From contig JAXMEL010000003.1 in NCBI GenBank assembly GCA_046348365.1, forward strand, positions 1 to 64,000: DNA of 64,000 nucleotides, written 5' to 3'. Below are positions 52,714 to 61,004 of the stretch, piece by piece. The notes below the pieces were generated by a model, which was given only the letters and a program-made list of their open reading frames with translations, was not told where the DNA came from and searched no databases. The position numbers and the translations under genes were made by a program. Source of the stretch: JAEUPI01 sp046348365 (lineage in GTDB: Bacteria > Pseudomonadota > Gammaproteobacteria > Burkholderiales > Burkholderiaceae_C). Numbering within the stretch: the first letter of the stretch is position 1; each line of letters opens with the position of its first letter.

Positions 52714-54489
52714 ATGCTCACACTGGAGCAACTGAACAACGCCACTGAAGCGCAGTTCACCGAGCTGCTCGCCGGCACCTACGAGCATTCGCCGTGGATC
52801 GCCGAGGCCGCGTGGGCGAGGCGCCCGTTCGCCAGCCTCGCGCAGCTGAAGCTCGCACTCGTGCAGACGGTGCGCGAGGCCGGCCGCGACGCGCAGCTGA
52901 AGCTCGTCCGCGCCCACCCCGAGCTGGCGGGCAAGGCCATGGTGGCCAAGACGCTCACGGCAGAGTCGACCAACGAGCAGGGCAAGGCCGGCCTCACCGC
53001 GTGCACGCCGGAGGAGTTCGCCACCATCCAGCGCCTCAACGCCGAATACAACGAGCGCTTCGGGTTCCCCTTCATCCTCGCGGTGCGCGGGCCGCGCGGC
53101 ACGGGCCTGGCCAAGCGCGAGATCATCGCCACCTTCGCGCGCCGCGTGCGCCACCACCCCGATTTCGAGCTGGCCGAGGCGCTGCGCAACATCCATCGCA
53201 TCGCCGAGATCCGGCTGAACGACAAGTTCGGCGTCACGCCCGAGCTGGGCAACCGCGTGTGGGACTGGGCCGAGCGCCTGGCGCAGCACAGCGACCCCGG
53301 CTATGCCGAGCGCGGCGAGCTGACGGTGACCTACCTCACCGATGCGCACCGCGCCTGCGCGCAGCGCCTGTCGCACTGGATGCGCGAGGACTGCGGCTTC
53401 GACGACGTGTCGATCGACGCCGTGGGCAACGTGGTCGGCATCTATCACGGCAGCGACCGCAGCTCGAAGCGCCTGCTCACCGGCAGCCACTACGACACCG
53501 TGCGCAACGGCGGCAAGTACGACGGGCGGCTGGGCATCCTGGTGCCGATGGCCTGCGTGCGCGAGCTGCAGCGCGCGGGGCGGCGCCTGCCGTTCGGCAT
53601 CGAGGTGGTGGCGTTCGCGGAGGAAGAAGGCCAGCGCTACAAGGCCACCTTCCTCGGCTCCGGCGCGCTGACGGGGCACTTCGACGATGCCTGGCTCGAG
53701 CAGCGCGACGCCGACGGGGTAACCCTGCGCGACGCGATGACGCGCGCCGGCCTGTGCGTGGGCGACATCGCGAAGCTGCGGCGCGATGCGTCGCGCTACC
53801 TCGGCTTCGTGGAGGTGCACATCGAGCAGGGGCCGGTGCTCGCCGAGCTGGATCTGCCGCTGGGCATCGTCACCTCGATCAACGGCGGAGTGCGCTACCA
53901 GTGCGAGGTGACGGGCATGGCCAGCCACGCCGGCACGACGCCGATGGACCGGCGGCGCGACGCGGCCGCTGCGGTGGCCGAGCTGATCCTCTACGTCGAG
54001 AAACGCGCGGCCGCGGTGCCCAACGTGGTGGGCACCGTGGGCATGCTGCAGGTGCCGGGCGGCTCGATCAACGTGGTGCCCGGCCGCTGCTGCTTCAGCC
54101 TCGACCTGCGCGCCACCACCGACCCGGTGCGCGACGACTGCGCGCGCGACGTGCTCGCCGAGCTGGAGCGCATCTGCGCGCGCCGCGGCCTGCAGTTCAC
54201 GGCCGAGGAAACCATGCGCGCCGCCGCGGCGCCGAGCGCGCCGGCCTGGCAGCAGCGCTGGGAGCGCGCCGTGGCCGCGCTCGGGCTGCCGCTGCACCGC
54301 ATGCCCAGCGGCGCCGGCCACGACGCGATGAAGCTGCACGAGTTGATGCCGCAGGCCATGCTGTTCCAGCGCGGCCTCAACGCGGGCATCAGCCACAATC
54401 CGCTGGAGTCGATCACCGCCGACGACACCGAGCTGACCGTGCGCGCCTTCGCGCATCTGCTGGAACAACTGGCTGCGGAACACGCATGA
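52714..54489 (+). CDS. Fused OHCU decarboxylase (UraD) and allantoate amidohydrolase (AllC-like)
   Basis: 591 residues. Residues 1-165 are UraD: VRAHPELAGK with catalytic His68, and FGFPFILAVRG. Residues 175-588 are an M20/M28-type carbamoylase-allantoate amidohydrolase: GSHYDTVRNGGKYDG, FAEEEGQRY, EVHIEQGPVL with metal ligands His, Asp, Glu, His, and SGAGHDAM with the final histidine. The fusion joins OHCU to allantoin conversion with allantoate to ureidoglycine, two steps separated by PuuE. ATG at 52714 by ribosome site. It overlaps the M20 gene by 4 bp. Confidence 0.93.
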   Translation: MLTLEQLNNATEAQFTELLAGTYEHSPWIAEAAWARRPFASLAQLKLALVQTVREAGRDAQLKLVRAHPELAGKAMVAKTLTAESTNEQGKAGLTACTPEEFATIQRLNAEYNERFGFPFILAVRGPRGTGLAKREIIATFARRVRHHPDFELAEALRNIHRIAEIRLNDKFGVTPELGNRVWDWAERLAQHSDPGYAERGELTVTYLTDAHRACAQRLSHWMREDCGFDDVSIDAVGNVVGIYHGSDRSSKRLLTGSHYDTVRNGGKYDGRLGILVPMACVRELQRAGRRLPFGIEVVAFAEEEGQRYKATFLGSGALTGHFDDAWLEQRDADGVTLRDAMTRAGLCVGDIAKLRRDASRYLGFVEVHIEQGPVLAELDLPLGIVTSINGGVRYQCEVTGMASHAGTTPMDRRRDAAAAVAELILYVEKRAAAVPNVVGTVGMLQVPGGSINVVPGRCCFSLDLRATTDPVRDDCARDVLAELERICARRGLQFTAEETMRAAAAPSAPAWQQRWERAVAALGLPLHRMPSGAGHDAMKLHELMPQAMLFQRGLNAGISHNPLESITADDTELTVRAFAHLLEQLAAEHA

Positions 54490-55712
54490 GCGACTTGCAC
54501 GAGAAGCTGGACACCTGGATCGACCGCCACTTCGACGAGGAAGTGGCCTTCCTGCAGGCGCTGGTGCGCATCCCCACCGATACGCCACCGGGCAACAACG
54601 CGCCGCACGCCGAGCGCACCGCCGAGCTGCTGGAGAGCGTGAACCTGCAGGTCGAGCGCCACAGGGTGCCCGAGGCGGTGGTCAAGGCCGCGGGCATGGT
54701 GTCGGTGACCAACCTGGTGGTGCGCCACACCTTCGGCGACGGGCCGACGATCGCGCTCAACGCGCACGGCGACGTGGTGCCCCCCGGCGACGGCTGGACG
54801 CACGACCCCTACGGCGGCGAGATCGTCGACGGCAAGCTCTACGGCCGCGCGTCGGCGGTGAGCAAGAGCGACTTCGCCACCTACACCTTCGCGCTGCGCG
54901 CGCTGATCCGCTCGGGCGCCAAGCTGCGCGGCACGGTGGAGCTGCACTTCACCTACGACGAGGAGTTCGGCGGCGAGCTGGGCCCCGGCTGGCTGCTCAA
55001 CCTCGGCATCACGCAGCCCGACGTGCTGATCGCCGCCGGCTTCAGCTACCAGGTGGTGGTGGCGCACAACGGCTGCCTGCAGCTCGAGGTCACGCTGCAC
55101 GGCATGGCCAGCCACGCGGCGTACCCCGAGACCGGCGTCGACGCGCTGCAGGCCACCAACAAGCTGCTCAGCGCGCTGTACGCGCACAACGACGTGCTGC
55201 GCGAGCGCAAGAGCAAGATCACCGGCATCAACCACCCGTATCTCAACGTCGGCCGCATCAGCGGCGGCACCAACACCAACGTGGTGCCCGGCAAGGTGGT
55301 GCTCAAGCTCGACCGCCGCATGATCCCCGAGGAAGATGCCAACGTCGTCGAGGCCGAGGTGCGCCAGCTGATCAACGACACCGTGGCGCAGAGCCCCGGC
55401 ATCCGCGTCGAGATCAAGCGCATCCTGCTGGCGCGGGCGCTGAAGGCCTCGCCGAACAACCATGCGCTGGTGGCCGCGCTGCGCCGCCATGCGCAGGCGC
55501 TGTTCGGCGAAGACATCCCCGTGGTGGGCACGCCGCTGTACACCGACGTGCGCCTCTACGGCGCGCTGGGCATCCCGGCCGCCATCTACGGCGCCGGCCC
55601 GCGCACGGTGCTGGAATCGAACGCCAAGCGGGCCGACGAGCACCTGGTGCTGGAAGACCTGCGCCGCGCCACCAAGGTGATCGCGCGCACCGTGGCCGAC
55701 CTGCTGGCCTGA
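54486..55712 (+). CDS. M20-family amidohydrolase/peptidase (ArgE/DapE-like)
   Basis: 408-residue dizinc hydrolase. Metal ligands are in LNAHGDVVPPG (His), the DxxxD helper, TYDEEFGGE (Glu pair) and the distal histidine/aspartate region near TPLYTDVRLYG. The dimerisation domain with HGMASHAAYPETG is intact. In this operon it may hydrolyse a ureide downstream of allantoate, such as ureidoglycolate, or an N-carbamoyl amino acid; the sequence does not decide. It is coupled to the uraD-allC gene and followed by a terminator hairpin. Confidence 0.85.
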   Translation: MSDLHEKLDTWIDRHFDEEVAFLQALVRIPTDTPPGNNAPHAERTAELLESVNLQVERHRVPEAVVKAAGMVSVTNLVVRHTFGDGPTIALNAHGDVVPPGDGWTHDPYGGEIVDGKLYGRASAVSKSDFATYTFALRALIRSGAKLRGTVELHFTYDEEFGGELGPGWLLNLGITQPDVLIAAGFSYQVVVAHNGCLQLEVTLHGMASHAAYPETGVDALQATNKLLSALYAHNDVLRERKSKITGINHPYLNVGRISGGTNTNVVPGKVVLKLDRRMIPEEDANVVEAEVRQLINDTVAQSPGIRVEIKRILLARALKASPNNHALVAALRRHAQALFGEDIPVVGTPLYTDVRLYGALGIPAAIYGAGPRTVLESNAKRADEHLVLEDLRRATKVIARTVADLLA

Positions 55713-55719
55713 GCCCGCG

Positions 55720-55750
55720 CACGAGGCCGTCCACTGCGGACGGCCTCGTG
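55720..55750 (+). terminator. Hairpin terminator after the purine operon
   Basis: A perfect 13-bp stem, CACGAGGCCGTCC with GGACGGCCTCGTG, and ACTGC loop, starting 8 bp after the M20 stop. There is no T-tract, which is common in GC-rich genomes. It separates the enzyme genes from the ABC transporter. Confidence 0.65.
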
Positions 55751-55890
55751 GCTGGCGAAGGCCCGAGCGCGTCTCGCGCGAGAGGGCTGAGCGCCGGCCC
55801 CCATCTGGTGCAACACCCGAGGCTCGGGTGTGCACGGCACTTGCACAATCGCCGGGCTGTGCACACGTCCACGCATCCCTGGAGCCCATC

Positions 55891-56934
55891 TTGACCGTCG
55901 CCTCGTTGACCCGCCGCGCCGCGCTCGGCGCCGCCACTGCGCTTGCCGCGCTGATCGCCACCCCTGCCCTCGCCCAGACGCCCATCAAGTTCCAGCTCGA
56001 CTGGCGCTTCGAGGGCCCGGCGGCCTTGTTCCTCGCCTCGTCGGCCAAGGGCTACTACAAGGCTGCGGGCCTCGACGTGACCATCGACGCCGGCAACGGC
56101 TCGGGCGGCACCGTCACACGCGTGGCCTCGGGCACGTATGACATGGGCTTTGCCGACATGGCGGCGTTGATGGAGTTCCACGCCAACAACCCCGACGCGC
56201 CCAACAAGCCCGTCGCGGTGATGATGGTCTACAACAACACGCCGGCCGCGGTGCTGGCGCTGAAGAAGAGCGGCATCAAGGCGCCGGCCGATCTCAACGG
56301 CAAGAAGCTCGGCGCCCCGGTGTTCGACGCCGGCCGGCGCGGCTTTCCGATCTTCGCCAAGGCCAACGGCGTGACGGGCATCACCTGGGTCAGCATGGAT
56401 CCGCCGCTGCGCGAGACCATGCTCGCCAAGGGCGAGGTCGACGCCATCACCGGCTTCTCGTTCACCTCGCTGCTCAACCTCGAGGCGCGCGGCGTGAAGA
56501 CCGACGACATCGTGGTGCTGCCGTATCCGCAATACGGCGTGAAGCTCTACGGCAACGTGATCATCGCGACGCCGAAGCTGATGAAGGAGAACCCGCAGGC
56601 GGTGAAGGCCTTTCTCTCGGCGTTCTTGAAGGGCGCCAAGGAGGTGATGGCCAACCCCGACCCGGCGATCGACTACGTGAAGGCGCGTGACGGGATCATC
56701 AACGTCGAGCTCGAGAAGCGGCGGCTGCGCATGGCGATCGATGCGGTGGTGGCGAGTGCCGATGCGCATGCCGAAGGATTCGGCGTCGTCGTGCCGGGGC
56801 GGCTGGCGTTGATGGCGTCGCAGGTGTCGGATGCGTTCGGCACCAAGACGCGTGTCGATCCCGCCGCGGTTTGGAGCGATGCGTTCTTGCCTGGGAAGGC
56901 CGAGTTGAACATCCTGCCTCCGGCCAGGAAGTGA
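55891..56934 (+). CDS. NMT1/SsuA-type ABC transporter substrate-binding protein
   Basis: 347 residues, starting at TTG (55891), preceded by CTGGAG. The signal has a twin-arginine-like beginning (LTRRAALGAATALAALIATP). FQLDWRFEGPAALFLASSAKGYY and GNGSGGTVTRVASGTYDMGF are typical of the THI5/NMT1 group that binds N-heterocycles or ureides. A GTG at 55828 is an alternative start. Neighbouring purine genes suggest a purine- or pyrimidine-derived ligand. A MITE separates it from its ATPase. Confidence 0.85.
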   Translation: MTVASLTRRAALGAATALAALIATPALAQTPIKFQLDWRFEGPAALFLASSAKGYYKAAGLDVTIDAGNGSGGTVTRVASGTYDMGFADMAALMEFHANNPDAPNKPVAVMMVYNNTPAAVLALKKSGIKAPADLNGKKLGAPVFDAGRRGFPIFAKANGVTGITWVSMDPPLRETMLAKGEVDAITGFSFTSLLNLEARGVKTDDIVVLPYPQYGVKLYGNVIIATPKLMKENPQAVKAFLSAFLKGAKEVMANPDPAIDYVKARDGIINVELEKRRLRMAIDAVVASADAHAEGFGVVVPGRLALMASQVSDAFGTKTRVDPAAVWSDAFLPGKAELNILPPARK

Positions 56935-57001
56935 TGCGCTGCGCGTCTGTGCGCTCTTGGCTCTGCTTGCAGCAGCCCGCCGGTCTCGGCCGGCAGCCGA
57001 G

Positions 57002-57258
57002 CTACTTTCATTTGCGGCCCCAAATGAAAGTAGCCAAAGCAAAGGGGCTAGTACGATCCGGCTCGCTGCCATGGCAGCAACCCACGAACGAAGCCGAGCA
57101 AGTTCGCGGTACCGACTTTCGCGGATGCATCGCCGCCGCGGCCAGCGAGCATCTGAGTCGCACGGGTCTCGTGCGTGGGTTCTTGCCATACGCGCCAGCC
57201 TCATCGGTATTCAGGCCCTTTGCTTTGGTTACTTTCATTTGGGCCAGCAAATGAAAGT
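57002..57258. repeat. Palindromic element (ACTTTCATTTG-type)
   Basis: Within the 381-bp gap after the binding protein gene. CTACTTTCATTTG (57002-57014) forms a perfect 13-bp hairpin with 57021-57033. ACTTTCATTTG (57231-57241) forms an 11-bp one with 57248-57258. CCAAAGCAAAGGG (57034-57046) is complementary to 57216-57228, and GGCAGCAACCCACGAACG-like sequence near 57075 is mirrored near 57165-57185. No coding capacity is supported. I recognise it as a class common in Burkholderiales intergenic regions. It splits the ABC operon. Confidence 0.8.
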
Positions 57259-57315
57259 GACCGCCGGCGGGGCGCGACCCGCGGGCTCTCTCGCTGAGAA
57301 CAAGCGCAACGACGA

Positions 57316-58131
57316 ATGAACGACGCCTTCGTCGAGTTCGACAAGGTCTGGCTCGCCTACACCGACGAGCTGCTGGCCCAAGGCCAATACGCCGTCGAAG
57401 ACATCTCACTGAAAGTGAACCAAGGCGAGTTCATCGCCATCGTCGGCCCCTCCGGCTGCGGCAAATCCACCTTCATGAAGCTCGCCACAGGGCTCAAGAA
57501 GCCCAGCAAGGGCCGCATCGTCATCGGCGGCCAGCCGGTGAACGGTCCGCTGAAGATCAGCGGCATGGCCTTCCAGGCGCCGAGCCTGCTGCCCTGGCGC
57601 ACCACGCTTCACAACGTGCTGCTGCCGCTGGAGATCGTCGAGCCCTACCGTTCCAGCTTCAAGGCCAGGCGCGGCGAGTACGAGGCCAAGGCGCGCGAAC
57701 TGCTGAAGAGCGTCGGCCTCGCCGGATACGAAGACAAGTTCCCCTGGCAGCTTTCGGGCGGCATGCAGCAGCGTGCCAGCATCTGCCGCGCGCTGGTGCA
57801 CGAGCCGAAGATGCTGCTGCTCGACGAGCCCTTCGGCGCGCTCGACGCCTTCACGCGCGAGGAGCTGTGGTGCACGCTGCGCGACCTGCACGCGGCCAAG
57901 AAGTTCAACGTCATCCTCGTCACGCACGACCTGCGCGAGAGCGTGTTCCTCGCCGACACCGTCTACTGCATGAGCCGGAGCCCGGGCCGCTTCGTGCTCG
58001 AGCGCCGCATCGACCTGCCGCGTCCGCGCGACCTGGAAGTCACCTACACGCCGCAGTTCACCGACATCGTGCACGAGCTGCGTGGCCACATCGGCGCCGG
58101 CCGCGCCAAGGCCGGCGCGCTGCCGCCCTGA
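57316..58131 (+). CDS. SsuB/TauB-type ABC transporter ATP-binding protein
   Basis: 271-residue ATPase. Walker A GPSGCGKST near residue 45, Q-loop AFQAPSLLPWRTT, signature LSGGMQQRAS, Walker B MLLLDEPFGALD and the switch histidine in VTHDLRE. It matches the nitrate/taurine/sulfonate/thiamine-precursor importer group. It starts at ATG 57316, 10 bp before the permease GTG at its end, and serves the binding protein on the other side of the palindromic element. Confidence 0.92.
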   Translation: MNDAFVEFDKVWLAYTDELLAQGQYAVEDISLKVNQGEFIAIVGPSGCGKSTFMKLATGLKKPSKGRIVIGGQPVNGPLKISGMAFQAPSLLPWRTTLHNVLLPLEIVEPYRSSFKARRGEYEAKARELLKSVGLAGYEDKFPWQLSGGMQQRASICRALVHEPKMLLLDEPFGALDAFTREELWCTLRDLHAAKKFNVILVTHDLRESVFLADTVYCMSRSPGRFVLERRIDLPRPRDLEVTYTPQFTDIVHELRGHIGAGRAKAGALPP

Positions 58132-58141
58132 GGCACCGCGC

Positions 58142-58912
58142 GTGAAGATCACGAAGAGCGTCGAGCGCTGGTCGCCGCTGGTGGTGCTGGCGGCCGTGCT
58201 GCTGCTGTGGCAGCTGGTGGTGATGGTATTCGGCATTGCCGAATACATCTTCCCCAGCCCGTGGCAGATCGCGCAGCAGTTCGTCGAGTTCAAGGGCGCG
58301 CTGCTCGAAGCGGCGTGGAAGACGTTCTGGGTCACGATGCTGGGCTTCGCCGTGTCGATCGTGGTGGGCGTGATGCTCGGCTCCCTGATCGGCAGCTCGC
58401 GCCTGGCCTACACGGCGCTGTACCCGCTGATGGTGGCCTTCAACGCGGTGCCCAAGGCGGCAGTGGTGCCGATCCTGGTGGTGTGGTTCGGCATCGGCCT
58501 GGGGCCCGGCGTTCTCACCGCGTTCCTGATCTCGTTCTTCCCGATCACCGTGAACATCGCCACCGGCCTGGCCACGCTGGAGCCCGAGCTTGAAGACGTG
58601 CTGCGCGTGCTCGGCGCCCGGCGCTGGGACGTTCTCGTCAAGGTGGGCCTGCCGCGCTCGATGCCCTACTTCTACGGCTCGCTCAAGGTGGCGATCACGC
58701 TGGCCTTCGTGGGCACGGTGCTGGCCGAGATGACGGCGGGCGACTCCGGCATCGGCTACCTGATGCAGACCGCGGGCAGCCAGCAGCGCATGCCGCTGGC
58801 CTTCGCCGGGCTGGTGACGATCGGCGCGATGGCGATGGCGATGTACGAGCTGTTCTCGTGGATCGAGAAGCGCACCACCGGCTGGGCGCATCGCGGCAGC
58901 CACGCCGGGTAG
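58142..58912 (+). CDS. SsuC/TauC-type ABC transporter permease
   Basis: 256-residue permease with six helices. The EAA-like loop (LEPELEDVLRVLGARRWDVL) around residue 155 contacts the ATPase. The start is a GTG at 58142 (MKITKSVERWS), since longer frames overlap the ATPase gene. It is the last of the three transporter genes, followed by the deaminase gene after 1 bp. Confidence 0.9.
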   Translation: MKITKSVERWSPLVVLAAVLLLWQLVVMVFGIAEYIFPSPWQIAQQFVEFKGALLEAAWKTFWVTMLGFAVSIVVGVMLGSLIGSSRLAYTALYPLMVAFNAVPKAAVVPILVVWFGIGLGPGVLTAFLISFFPITVNIATGLATLEPELEDVLRVLGARRWDVLVKVGLPRSMPYFYGSLKVAITLAFVGTVLAEMTAGDSGIGYLMQTAGSQQRMPLAFAGLVTIGAMAMAMYELFSWIEKRTTGWAHRGSHAG

Positions 58913-58913
58913 A

Positions 58914-59399
58914 GTGCCGGCCGTGAACCTAGCCCAGCAGATCCGCCACCTGCGGCACGCCAACGCGATCGCGCGCGCGGCGATGGACGCGGGCCATCAC
59001 CCGTTCGGCGCGTTGCTGGTGGCGCCCGACGGCGAAACCGTGCTGCTGGAGCAGCGCAACGTGGATTCGGTGAACCACGCCGAGGCGGTGCTCGCGCGCG
59101 AGGCGGCTCGGCTGCATCCGCCGGCCTTTCTGTGGGGCTGCACGCTGGTGAGCACGGTGGAGCCCTGCGCCATGTGCGCGGGCACGCAGTACTGGGCGCA
59201 CATCGGCACGCTGGTGTACGGCATGAGCGAGCGTGCGCTGCTCGAGCACACCGGCGCGCACCACGAGAACCCCACGCTCGATCTGCCCTGCCGCGAGGTG
59301 TTCCGCCGCGGACACAAGCGCATCAGCGTGCACGGCCCGGTGCCCGAGGTGGAGGAGGAGATCGCTGCGCTGCATCGCTGGTTCTGGGCGCAGCGGTGA
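58914..59399 (+). CDS. Cytidine/guanine deaminase-like zinc deaminase
   Basis: 161-residue CDA-fold enzyme. Zinc ligands are His55 with Glu57 (NHAEAVL), Cys85 and Cys88 (EPCAMCAG). Guanine deaminases of the B. subtilis GuaD type share this pattern, so conversion of guanine to xanthine would fit the purine locus. Other nucleoside or pterin deaminases are possible. GTG at 58914; a GTG at 58923 is the alternative. It is linked to the transporter operon by one base. Confidence 0.82.
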   Translation: MPAVNLAQQIRHLRHANAIARAAMDAGHHPFGALLVAPDGETVLLEQRNVDSVNHAEAVLAREAARLHPPAFLWGCTLVSTVEPCAMCAGTQYWAHIGTLVYGMSERALLEHTGAHHENPTLDLPCREVFRRGHKRISVHGPVPEVEEEIAALHRWFWAQR

Positions 59400-59434
59400 G
59401 CGTGCAGTGGTACGCCGGTTCCGGCGAGCGAGGC

Positions 59435-59827
59435 TCAGCGCCTTGCGCTGTTGGTGCGCAACCAGTCGGCGAAGGCGTCTTCGGTCAATTCACCGGCAGC
59501 CAGCGCGAGCATCGTCAGCAGCGCTTGCGCGTCGCCGGCGGTCAACTCGAAGCCGTTGAGATCGAGGAACAGTTCCACTGCCACGAACGCCGTGCGCTTG
59601 TTGCCGTCGACAAACGGGTGGTTGCGCGCGAGGCCGTAGCCATAGGCGGCCGCGAGCGCGGCTGCGTCGGGCCTGCCGTGCGCGGCCAGGTTTTTCGCCC
59701 GCGCGAGCGCCGAATCGAACAGGCCGCGATCTCGGACCCCTGAGGCACCGCCGTGCTCGGCCAGTTGCTCTTCGTGGATGGCCAGAAGCACGTGCGGGTC
59801 GAGCCAGACCCACCTGCGTCGGCTCAC
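59435..59827 (-). CDS. doc: Doc-type (Fic-fold) toxin of a toxin-antitoxin pair
   Basis: 130 residues, the size of death-on-curing toxins. The Fic motif is HPFVDGNKR (70-78), matching HxFx(D/N)GNKR. Doc phosphorylates EF-Tu and stops translation. LDPHVLLAIHEEQLAEHGG at the start is family typical. The start overlaps the antitoxin stop by 4 bp. It is an unusual pairing with an AbrB-type antitoxin, where Phd is typical. Confidence 0.9.
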   Translation of the reverse strand: MSRRRWVWLDPHVLLAIHEEQLAEHGGASGVRDRGLFDSALARAKNLAAHGRPDAAALAAAYGYGLARNHPFVDGNKRTAFVAVELFLDLNGFELTAGDAQALLTMLALAAGELTEDAFADWLRTNSARR

Positions 59828-60048
59828 TTGGCCAGTTCGCGCAACACGTTGCGCCGCTTCTTGGCGATGCGGCGTGCGGCCGTCATCTGCGCTTCGAATT
59901 CGGCACTGTAGGGCGTGAGCAGCACACCGTCGGCCGCGTCGGTCGCGTAGACGGTGTCGCCCTTTGCCAGCTTCAACCGTGCCAGCAGCTCCTTGGGCAG
60001 GATCACGCCCACCGAGTTGCCGATCTGCGTGAGCTTGAGTGCGGTCAT
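59824..60048 (-). CDS. AbrB/SpoVT-type antitoxin
   Basis: 74 residues. The swapped-hairpin AbrB DNA-binding motif TQIGNSVGVILPKELLARLKLAKGD spans residues 7-31. The rest, LLTPYSAEFEAQMTAARRIAKKRR, is the toxin-neutralising tail. It precedes and overlaps the doc gene, the usual antitoxin-first order. A palindrome at 60066-60081 lies 18 bp upstream. Confidence 0.9.
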   Translation of the reverse strand: MTALKLTQIGNSVGVILPKELLARLKLAKGDTVYATDAADGVLLTPYSAEFEAQMTAARRIAKKRRNVLRELAK

Positions 60049-60065
60049 CGCGTGCAGCCCGGAGT

Positions 60066-60081
60066 TATAACGTTCGTTATA
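60066..60081 (-). promoter_or_regulatory. Operator palindrome of the toxin-antitoxin operon
   Basis: TATAACG-TT-CGTTATA, perfect 7-bp arms, 18 bp upstream of the antitoxin ATG. The AT-rich site contains -10-like TATAAC/TATACT sequence, so AbrB-toxin complex binding there would repress the operon. It is markedly AT-rich against the surrounding DNA. Confidence 0.6.
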
Positions 60082-60227
60082 CTATCCGAAACCGCTGTTG
60101 GCGGCAACTCGCCGCTCGGGATCTGCGCCGGCTTGGCGTCGGCCCCCTCTACGGCGGTGATGACGTGCGGCACGCGCACCGCGGCAGAATGGCGCTCGTC
60201 GCCAACCCTGGCCCTGCCCGTCACCCC

Positions 60228-60860
60228 ATGCTCACCGTCAACAAGCTCATCCCCGGCGGCCGCGGCCTGGCGAACGTGCTGCTCAAGCGCGCTGCCACCG
60301 TCGAGCTCGACTGGAGCGTGCGCCGCACGCAGCGCTTCGACGCCACCGATTCCGCCGGCCGCGCGATCGCCGTCGCGCTGCCGCCGGGCACGACGGTACG
60401 CGGCGGCGACGTGCTGGTGGCCGAGGACGGCACGCTCATCGCGGTGAAGGCAGCCGCGCAGCCGGTGCTGGTGGTGCGTATCTGCAGCGAGCACGGCACC
60501 GCAGTCGACCTGCTGCGCGCCGCCTACCAGCTCGGGCAACGTCACGCGGCGATCGAGCTCGCGGCCGATCACCTCAAGCTGGCGCCCGATGCGGCGCTCG
60601 CCGACATGCTGCGGCAGATGCACCTGATCGTCAGCGAGGCCTCGGCCGCGTTCGAACCCCAGACCGAGGCCGACGCTGCCGGCGGACACGCCCATGGCCA
60701 CGGCCATGCGCACGGTCATCATCATGGCCATCATCACGATCACGATCACGATCACGATCACGATCACGATCACGATCACGACCACGACCACGGCCACGGC
60801 CATCACCACGATCACCACGATCACGGCGATCACGCCCATCACCATCGATCGCACGGCTGA
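60228..60860 (+). CDS. ureE: Urease accessory protein UreE with histidine-rich tail
   Basis: 210 residues. UreE N-domain (1-75, LTVNKLIPGGRGLANVL, AVALPPGTTVRGGDVLVAEDG) and nickel-binding C-domain (75-150; YQLGQRHAAIEL, MLRQMHLIVSEASAAFEPQTEA). From residue 155 the tail is His/Asp-rich, 8 perfect copies of a 6-bp repeat, and would bind many nickel ions. No ureABC, ureD, ureF or ureG lies in this window. The ATG at 60228 was chosen; ATG at 60189 is possible. Confidence 0.85.
   Translation: MLTVNKLIPGGRGLANVLLKRAATVELDWSVRRTQRFDATDSAGRAIAVALPPGTTVRGGDVLVAEDGTLIAVKAAAQPVLVVRICSEHGTAVDLLRAAYQLGQRHAAIELAADHLKLAPDAALADMLRQMHLIVSEASAAFEPQTEADAAGGHAHGHGHAHGHHHGHHHDHDHDHDHDHDHDHDHDHGHGHHHDHHDHGDHAHHHRSHG
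60733..60780 (+). repeat. Hexanucleotide tandem repeat in ureE
   Basis: Eight perfect copies of ATCACG (48 bases), coding for alternating His-Asp. Since the unit is two codons, copy-number change would alter the length of the nickel tail without a frameshift. Confidence 0.9.
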
Positions 60861-61004
60861 TGCGGGTCGCCGCTGCCGGCGTATGGCTCGGGGATTGGAT
60901 GAGGGGATCGCCTTCATCGAGCGAAAAGCTCTGCTGAAGGCCTGATTCGCCGTCGCGGCGTCGTACAGTCGGGCCTCTTCCACACCAACCCACAAGGAGG
61001 CCCC

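Noticed and set aside
56957..57319. Small ORFs across the 57 kb element
   Set aside because: They read through the ACTTTCATTTG hairpins, giving typical repeat-derived peptides on both strands.
60733..60780. Regular repeats suggesting a CRISPR or satellite
   Set aside because: Units are only 6 bp, with no spacers, and they are in frame within ureE as a His-Asp tail.
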